A stretch of DNA of 64,000 nt from Anseranas semipalmata (lineage: Eukaryota > Chordata > Aves > Anseriformes > Anseranatidae): NCBI GenBank assembly GCA_013399115.1, contig VXAA01003136.1, positions 114,359-178,358 of the forward strand, read 5' to 3'. How positions within the stretch are numbered: position 1 is the first letter of the stretch; each line of letters starts with the position of its first letter. The notes under the pieces are model-generated. The model was not told the origin of the DNA and did not search any database. It was given only the letters and a program-made list of their open reading frames with translations. Position numbers and translations under genes: made by a program. This document shows, one piece after another, positions 57,886-64,000 of the stretch.

Positions 57886-59743
57886 ATGAGAGTTTGGCTT
57901 TTTAAGCGGTATGTTGTTAAAATAAAATTGTTGACCTTTCTGGTATATGATCATAGTGGCAATGTAAGATTTCTTGCCAGGTTGGCTGGCTATAAGATTA
58001 AATTTTCAGGATTTATAATTATAGTAAAAATTAGTTTTGCCATAACATCGAGGCTAGGAAATAAAACAGTTTAAGATGAATGCTTTCAGTAGGTGCAGTC
58101 ATTCTTTCAGAGATCATATTTCCTTTGCAGTCTCTTTTCTATACCCTGTAGGTAATAAATTCCAGTTGGATGTATGGCAGCAGTAGTGACATTCAGTGCC
58201 CCAAACAGTCAGCCACCCAGGGTAGATACTTTGCTCTAAAATACGTATCTTGATTCCTGCTTCTTCAGCAATGCCATCACAAATTACAACAGACCATTTC
58301 ATTTTGTAATTTCATTGATCAGATTTACCACTGCTGTCTTTGTTGCTAATACCTGTAATTATGTTTCGACTTAATGAAAAGACCATGGCAAAATGTCTAA
58401 GAAGCCCTATAACCTGGTTTTCCACATTCCTGGCCTTTTGTTTGTTCCAGGATTTGTAACACGGTAATTGATAATGATAGGTGGTAGATGAGATAAGTGG
58501 TTTTACTGTAATGCAAGGAAATTAGTTTACTTGCACTCAGGGCCAGAAGTGTATTACATCCAACCATTTTATAAATGTTTGCTATGGAATAATAATTAAA
58601 AAAAAAAAAAAACTGAAATTTTGCAGGCCTAATCCCAGTAAAATTTCACTTCTCTTTGTTTAGGCCCTGCTTTAGAAAGTTGCTTGGTAATACATGAGCC
58701 AATATAATAACTGGCAGAAGCTGAAAAATGAAGCAAATAGGCAGCTAGTACAATTTGGCAGTGTCTTTTCTTCTGTGCTATGGTTTTCTCATAAATAGTA
58801 CTACAATTTCGGTTGTACTTTCAATATTAATGCTTGTGTTAACACGGTTCTGATGAATTTTTATGTTGTTTACAACATTTCTAAGATACATTACAGGGTC
58901 GAAGTATACATTTCACATCTATGGTAAAGATCACATTTGTGATAAGCAATGAAGGAGGAGGGAGAAAGCCAAGTACTTTCAGTCAGAAGACGTTTTTCAT
59001 TCATTTAAAGTCAGTGGTATTCCTCCAAATAGCAATCTAGTGTAATTTTGGGATATAATTTGTAACATATCTTTCTGAGAACTGATCAAATTCCCATTGA
59101 TTTTTCAATTCTGGAGGTTGCCAAAATTTTGAATGAAGCTGAAATACTCAAGCTTGATCAAAGAGCCCACAAAATGTTCAGTGAAAACAATGTCTGTGTT
59201 ACTGGGAAAAAAAGAAAGTGCCATGGCTTTGGAAAATGAGAAATTTCTAGGAAGTCACTAAAACAGGTTACAAATGAGATGGAAGACTAGTACTTAAAAA
59301 GACAAAGAACTCGTTATGGGTAATTGCACAGCCAGTGTTTCCCATTTTGAAGAAGCACTTAAATGTGTCAACAAGACTTGTGGCAACATCTGTGGAGCAC
59401 ATTTTGATGCCATCCTTTATAGCTACTCATTTTTACAAGGCATACCCCTTTCTGAAGTGTATCTGAGGCTACATTGCTGTGGACAGCTGAGAAATCTATC
59501 AGTTTCTTGACACTGAAAAAGGGTAGACTTCTTCTCTGCTTCCTCTTTCTGCTGCTCTTCCTACCCTTCCCTGGTCTTTGGTAATTAGTTTTCAGAAGGG
59601 TTAAGAAGCTGAATTGATCCATGGAAGGGTCCAACCAGCTTTAGATACTTGTCTGTGTGTAGTTGGTAGTAAAATGGATGGGATGAAGATTGAGTGGAAC
59701 CTATTTCTTTGAGCAAGAAATATGTTATTAGATTTACTAACTG

Positions 59744-59748
<5 letters not shown>
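57886..59748. other. AT-rich DNA without recognised genes
   Basis: A 15-A run lies at 58598-58612. Short frames at 57886-58074, 58114-58302, 59316-59510 and 59368-59634 have no recognisable product. Confidence 0.5.

Positions 59749-59784
<36 letters not shown>
59749..59784. repeat. (GT)18 microsatellite
   Basis: Eighteen uninterrupted GT units, the longest pure dinucleotide run in the window and likely polymorphic. Such runs can adopt Z-DNA under torsional stress. Confidence 0.97.
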
Positions 59785-59786
<2 letters not shown>

Positions 59787-61043
59787 CCTAAGAGATGGTA
59801 TTAACTGAAATATTCTGGGTCTCTTACCCTGGTATCAAGATGCAAAGTCAAGATCAGCATGGGCTAGTATGGAAAAAAGGATTGGACCTGCATCTTAATT
59901 CCATCTGTGCCAGTGTACCCTGGACTCTGGCATCCAATTATTTGAACTCTGCACAATCACTAACTAGCTCACAAAATGCAAATGATGTGTTTACATGTAA
60001 ACCACACAAAAGGGGATGTTCTGAGACTCCGGGAGATACATCCAGAAAGCTAGTTGGTGTCATCAAAATGATGAAAATAGATGCATCTATATGAGTTATT
60101 TGAGGGACAGATTAAAACTGAATTGCTCCAAGAAAATTAGCAAAACTGAAAATACCTAGGATAATCAAATATCAAACAGATAGTATATCTTAGTTTAATA
60201 TGTAATACGCTTGGGAGAAAAAGAGAGTTCTAATATAGTGATATTGTCAATCTAGTTACTGATCAGTATTCCTTCTGCTCATTTTCACAGAAGACTTTCT
60301 GAAATCACAGAGGGTAAAGTAACAAGCATACCACACTTTCAAGAAGGAACGTTCTGAGAATAATTCTTTTGCATGGAAATGTTATGATCAGACACCCAAA
60401 TAAACATTCACACTTTTTTTTTTTTTTTTTTCTACGTGAGTTGGAAGGATCTTAGGAAATGAGTAATTCTCAGAATAGGCAGGAATTTACTTAGGAACTT
60501 ATTAATTGCTGGACATTAGAGAAGTACTGGCATGTCCATTATTCCCTCAGCATTGGCATTACTCAGTAGATGTCTGTGTGATTAATGGAATGAGCCTGGT
60601 CCAGACAATGAAGAGTGTTAACAAGACCTTTGCAGAGCTTGTGGAAAGTGCACAGTTATTAGTGTTACACAGAGGTGCAGAGCACTGAAGAATTTTTGTA
60701 GCTGTTGACATTTCTTGGGAGATTTCACTTTGTGAAATGCTTGTGTTCCTGTCAAACCAATGAATATATGTGTATTAGTAATAGACTCAAGTCCCTGTGT
60801 ACAAGCAAAAAAGCTGTATCAAAACTAAGCTAATGAAGAAGGCAATTAGGTCTATTCATATCAAAGAATGTCAAGACTATGAGGAAGAGAGAGAGAAAGA
60901 GAATTCTAATATTGCTAGAAATTAATTATCACCTTACAATATGTCTTATAGTATGATTCCCTGAAGGAGAATAGCATGTTATTTGTTTATGATCGTTTCA
61001 AACAAACAATACATTTATTTTAGCATTTTTGCCTTGTTTAAAG
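59785..61043. other. AT-rich DNA with a T run and a GA-rich patch
   Basis: An 18-T run lies at 60414-60431 and a GA-rich stretch at about 60881-60902. A 99-codon frame (59795-60094) is not recognised. Confidence 0.5.
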
Positions 61044-61123
61044 TTTTTTTTTTTTTTTTTAAAATTTTTTTTTTTTTTTTTAAAATTTTTTTTTTTTTTT
61101 TTAAAATTTTTTTTTTTTTTTTT
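61044..61123. repeat. T17-A4 array, exact 21-bp period
   Basis: Four T runs, each exactly 17 long (61044-61060, 61065-61081, 61086-61102, 61107-61123), are separated by three AAAA blocks. The period is exactly 21 bp. A bent or rigid DNA structure is expected because homopolymer tracts recur at two helical turns. The array probably arose by tandem duplication of one T17A4 unit, or is partly an assembly product. Confidence 0.97.
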
Positions 61124-61152
61124 GTGAGATAAATCTGTTATAATACAGATCT

Positions 61153-61169
61153 GATATATATATATATAT
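61153..61169. repeat. (TA)n microsatellite
   Basis: About eight TA units, 30 bp after the T17A4 array. Confidence 0.9.
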
Positions 61170-62937
61170 CACTGAGAGGGAATGATGTACATATAGCTCA
61201 GGCTATAGTCAAATGACAGATGTCTTCAAAATTTCTGCCATCTGAAGTCATATTATTAACTTTCTTTTTTATCTTGGCCACCTCAGTGTAAGCTGGAACC
61301 TACATTTTTAGTATATGACTCAGACTGTTCGTTTAATACATGTAAATGAATGCTAGATGCTTTTAAAGAAAACTTGGGAAAAGGTGGGAGCATTATAGCA
61401 CTATAGTTGTTAACAACACTTCTATTTCTCTGAAGAACCAGTACCAACTGGCTCCAGAGGAAAATGATTTGGGAAATGGACTTTGATACATCTTGTAATT
61501 GTAGTACTGAAAGTTGGGGGGCTTAAATTTTAAACGTGGTTCTTTCCTCTAAAATATGTCATGTTTTTATGCATTCATGTCTTGCCAGTCTCTTTTTTCT
61601 TTCTTTTTATTATTTTTTATTTAGATTAGAATGGGTAGTGGGTGGACAAAAACTACATAATATTTTATTAGTTAGAAGCTGGCATTATTTTAATTAATTC
61701 TATGATTAAAGATACCAGAACAAACTTTTAGACTGCTCCAAATGTACTTGCACAACATTTTGCCACATATTTCTACTCATGCAAAATTTCACAGATCCAA
61801 GTGCAATTGTGTTTTCCTTGCATTCTTCTGAAAGAATTTTTCAAAATTTTACCTATTAGGTAGGCTTAATTTTTCTTTAAAGAAGGTCACTTACATTTAG
61901 AGAACTAACCAAAAGAAATCCATGGCAAAAGAGGATGGACTGCATTTAAAGAACAGCCTATGTGCTAGGGGCATCCTTGCTTTTTTAAAGCTTTGAATTG
62001 TTTTTTATTTTATATATGTCCTTAGAGAACTGAGATTTACAGCCCTCATTAATGTAATTTATAAGACTAAATGACAAGCATACTAAAGGATCTGCAGCTG
62101 ATCCAGTCAGCAACATGCAGATAATTCAGATTTGACCAACCTGGTCTTGTCAAGTCAAACAAAACAAAATCAATCAGTGAACAGGAGGAGTGGGAGTACT
62201 TAAAACTGAAAAAAAAAGAGTGTCTGTTTCCTGCTAGGGAAGTGATACTGGATAGTCTGTGCCCATTTTGCATTTCAGAGAAAATACTGCAGGAATTGAT
62301 TTTTTGTAGTGTTGAAAACCTACTGACGTTCTCTTAGAAATCCCCTTCTTGCTTTCTTTTGTGCTATCTTGAAAAATGGCATGATGGTGGTGCTTGGGAA
62401 TAGCTTTCTCAAAGAGAGTCCAAGACAGAAAATTGCTATTTGCCAGAGAATCACATTTCCATCTTACAGCCACTAATAACAACCTACAAAAGTATTCAGT
62501 TTCAGTTTTCACTCTCTTGTGCTTGCTGCTGCCACTTAAACTAGCAGTCAGTACAACTAGTATTTTCCCTTCAACTACGAGTGTGAGGCACATGTGCCCT
62601 GACTGAGGAAAAGAAAACAGCTCAACAGCTTGAGTAGAGGACCTTATCATCCAGGCTCTGGATTCTCTCCAACCTATACTTTCTATATGGCTGTACATGC
62701 ATCATCAAACCCCACAGTTCCAAGACCTGGGATGAGCCAGGGGGGTGGTAGAAATTTGGTTCTGCTACCTGGTGTATTGAGGTTGAGTTGTGCACTCAGA
62801 GCATGGCCTGCTTGTGAACAGCCTTCCTTGGAAATGGCAGAGAGTACACAAAGTTTGTGTCCAGTAAGAACTACTAGTTAAAGCTATCCTTTCAGTGAAA
62901 GGACTGAGAACCAGCAGCTTTAGACTTTCTGACTCAA
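61170..62937. other. AT-rich DNA; unrecognised 154-codon minus-strand frame
   Basis: The frame at 62234-62698 (minus) is long for this composition but has no domain, signal peptide or homology I can see. A 17-base quasi-palindrome (TCCTTTCA-G-TGAAAGGA) lies at 62887-62903. No repeat family is recognised. Confidence 0.45.
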
Positions 62938-63165
62938 ATGGGCAGGGACACAGGGACACCTCCCAGTAGACCAGGTTGCCCAAAGCCCCATCCAACCTGG
63001 CCTTGAACACTTCCAGGGAGGGAGCATCCACAGCTTCTCTGGGCAGCCTGTTCCAGTGCCTCACCACCCTCATGGTGAAGAATTTCTTCTTAATATCTAA
63101 TCTAAGTCTACACTTTTTTAGTTTAAAACCATCACCCCTTGAGCTATCAACACGCGATAAGTGTC
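62938..63165 (-). mobile_element. CR1 fragment carrying the ORF2 C-terminus
   Basis: Minus-strand CR1. From about 63127 down to 62960 a continuous frame encodes the last part of the CR1 ORF2 protein: KLKKCRLRLDIKKKFFT, then [14 protein letters not shown], then VDAPSLEVFKARLDGALGNL. This is close to the CR1 consensus and has no stop in this part, so it is one of the younger copies here. The frame then runs on past the normal CR1 end into flanking sequence until about 62765. The reverse-transcriptase core is missing and the 3' octamer tail is not found at 62938. The copy is therefore truncated at both ends and inactive. Confidence 0.95.
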
Positions 63166-63981
63166 AGTGTGCCTAGTGCCATGAACTACTCAGAGACATG
63201 TGAGCCTGTTTGTGAATAGTTCATCGAGCAAGGACAGGGTTTTGCTTTATTAGCCTTGTTTTCATGCTTGTCTGGAGTGATACACAATGAGGTGTTCTCA
63301 GCTGAGAAGTTTTGAATTTTTTTTAGTAACCAAACCTAATTTGTTTTGGGTAAAGGCAATAGTCAAATCATCCAGTTAGTGGACAGAAGTAATGCACTAT
63401 AATTTACATCTTGTGTCACAAAGATTGAAAAACCAAATTCCTAATATCATGTTTATTTCCTGGCATAGCAAGGAGAAGTAGAAAAGACTACAAGATGTTC
63501 ATGAGCAGATGCCTGGCTCCCTTTGCCGCTGGCTCATTAGAATGCTTTATATCCAGACTCCTTACAGGTGGACAGTTAAAAGCCAATAATTTAATTAGTG
63601 CTTGTTTAGATCTGTGTACCCAAAGTTCTCGAGGAGCTTTACCCTGGGCCAGAAACCAGTCTAATGTTTTAAGCCATTGTGGTGTTGCTAAGATGCTTGT
63701 CTTGCTAGTGACTAATTTATGAATCATTCTCTCCTCCATTAGTCATAATATTGCAAGTTTCCACAGTGTGAAGCTGCAAATAAGAGAGGGAGGAACTAGA
63801 GCAGAGAAAAAGCTAGGGAGGAAAACTAAAATGGGAAAGATTTATTAAGGTACAATATGGGCTGACAGGAAAAATAAACAAACTAACTGGACTTCTTTAT
63901 AGTAGAATGTGAGGTTCATCGAGGTAAACTACTGGGGTTCCATGGACACACTAAGTATTTCTAACTGAATCCTAAATATTC
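63166..63981. other. Non-coding, includes a conserved-element-like block
   Basis: The stretch 63490-63770 combines many short homeobox-type AATTA/TTAATTA cores with open frames of 75-83 codons on both strands. I recognise no protein. See findings. Confidence 0.45.
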
Positions 63982-64000
63982 GGGGGGGGGGGGGGGGGGG
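63982..64000. repeat. G homopolymer (19 G) at the window edge
   Basis: Nineteen G at the very end of the window, the only long G homopolymer present. Either a real tract or a sequencing/assembly artefact at a contig edge. Confidence 0.9.

Noticed and set aside
62765..62959. Continuation of the CR1 ORF2 frame as a longer protein
   Set aside because: The residues after GALGNLV leave the CR1 similarity. The frame simply reads on into flanking DNA.
1..64000. CRISPR arrays, operons, prophages, secretion or defence systems
   Set aside because: The DNA is vertebrate in character (CR1 LINEs, low CpG, microsatellites). No regularly spaced repeat-spacer array or contiguous long coding frames exist.

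Overview
This window looks like nuclear DNA from a bird. The clearest evidence is five recent-looking CR1 retrotransposon fragments of the avian/reptilian type. They carry the CR1 3'-end motif (343-392, 26516-26988) and a translatable end of the CR1 reverse-transcriptase ORF (minus strand at 62938-63165, plus strand at 26572-26907). I see no Alu, L1 or other mammalian repeats. The background is AT-rich and CpG-poor and holds vertebrate-style microsatellites. There are two N gaps and a single N from assembly. Chicken or another galliform is possible, but I cannot fix the species by eye.

I find no convincing protein-coding gene, tRNA, rRNA, known small RNA, CRISPR array or bacterial-type operon. 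The open frames are short, scattered over both strands, and mostly explained by CR1 copies, pentanucleotide repeats or chance. The window is best read as a gene-poor intergenic or intronic stretch. The closest things to exons are weak: a CpG-rich 54-codon frame at 14933-15097, a stop-poor segment at 30020-30602, and two splice-site-like contexts near 25114-25388 and 36656-36750.

Layout. 1-8957: AT-rich single-copy DNA with one 50-bp CR1 tail. 8958-9743: CR1 fragment (minus), then a G-quadruplex-type motif. 9744-15150: T-rich and TTTTG repeats, the first N gap inside a T homopolymer, a conserved-element-like block (12880-13155) and the CpG-rich patch. 15150-26450: quiet sequence with hairpins and small tandem duplications. 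26450-30000: two CR1 copies in opposite orientation, plus TA/CA and TTTG repeats. 30000-34866: stop-poor segment, two relics resembling an old tRNA-derived SINE, a 30-bp exact duplication, and a 99-bp CTTCT/CTCCT polypyrimidine tract. 34866-46200: TA/CA repeat cluster, a 20-bp perfect palindrome, the second N gap, and a decayed CR1/L3-type LINE at 42740-43350. 46200-64000: quiet sequence with an 18-bp palindrome, two relics of old palindromic amniote elements (54620-54700, 57785-57885), an old CR1-like 3' end (55035-55265), a long GT repeat, a striking 21-bp-period T17A4 array, the last CR1 copy and a terminal G run.

I found no undescribed multi-gene system. The observations most worth a second look are structural (the phased T17A4 array, palindromes, the polypyrimidine tract) and paleogenomic (ancient LINE, SINE and MITE relics). 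All repeat assignments rest on recognising family motifs by eye, not on a database search.
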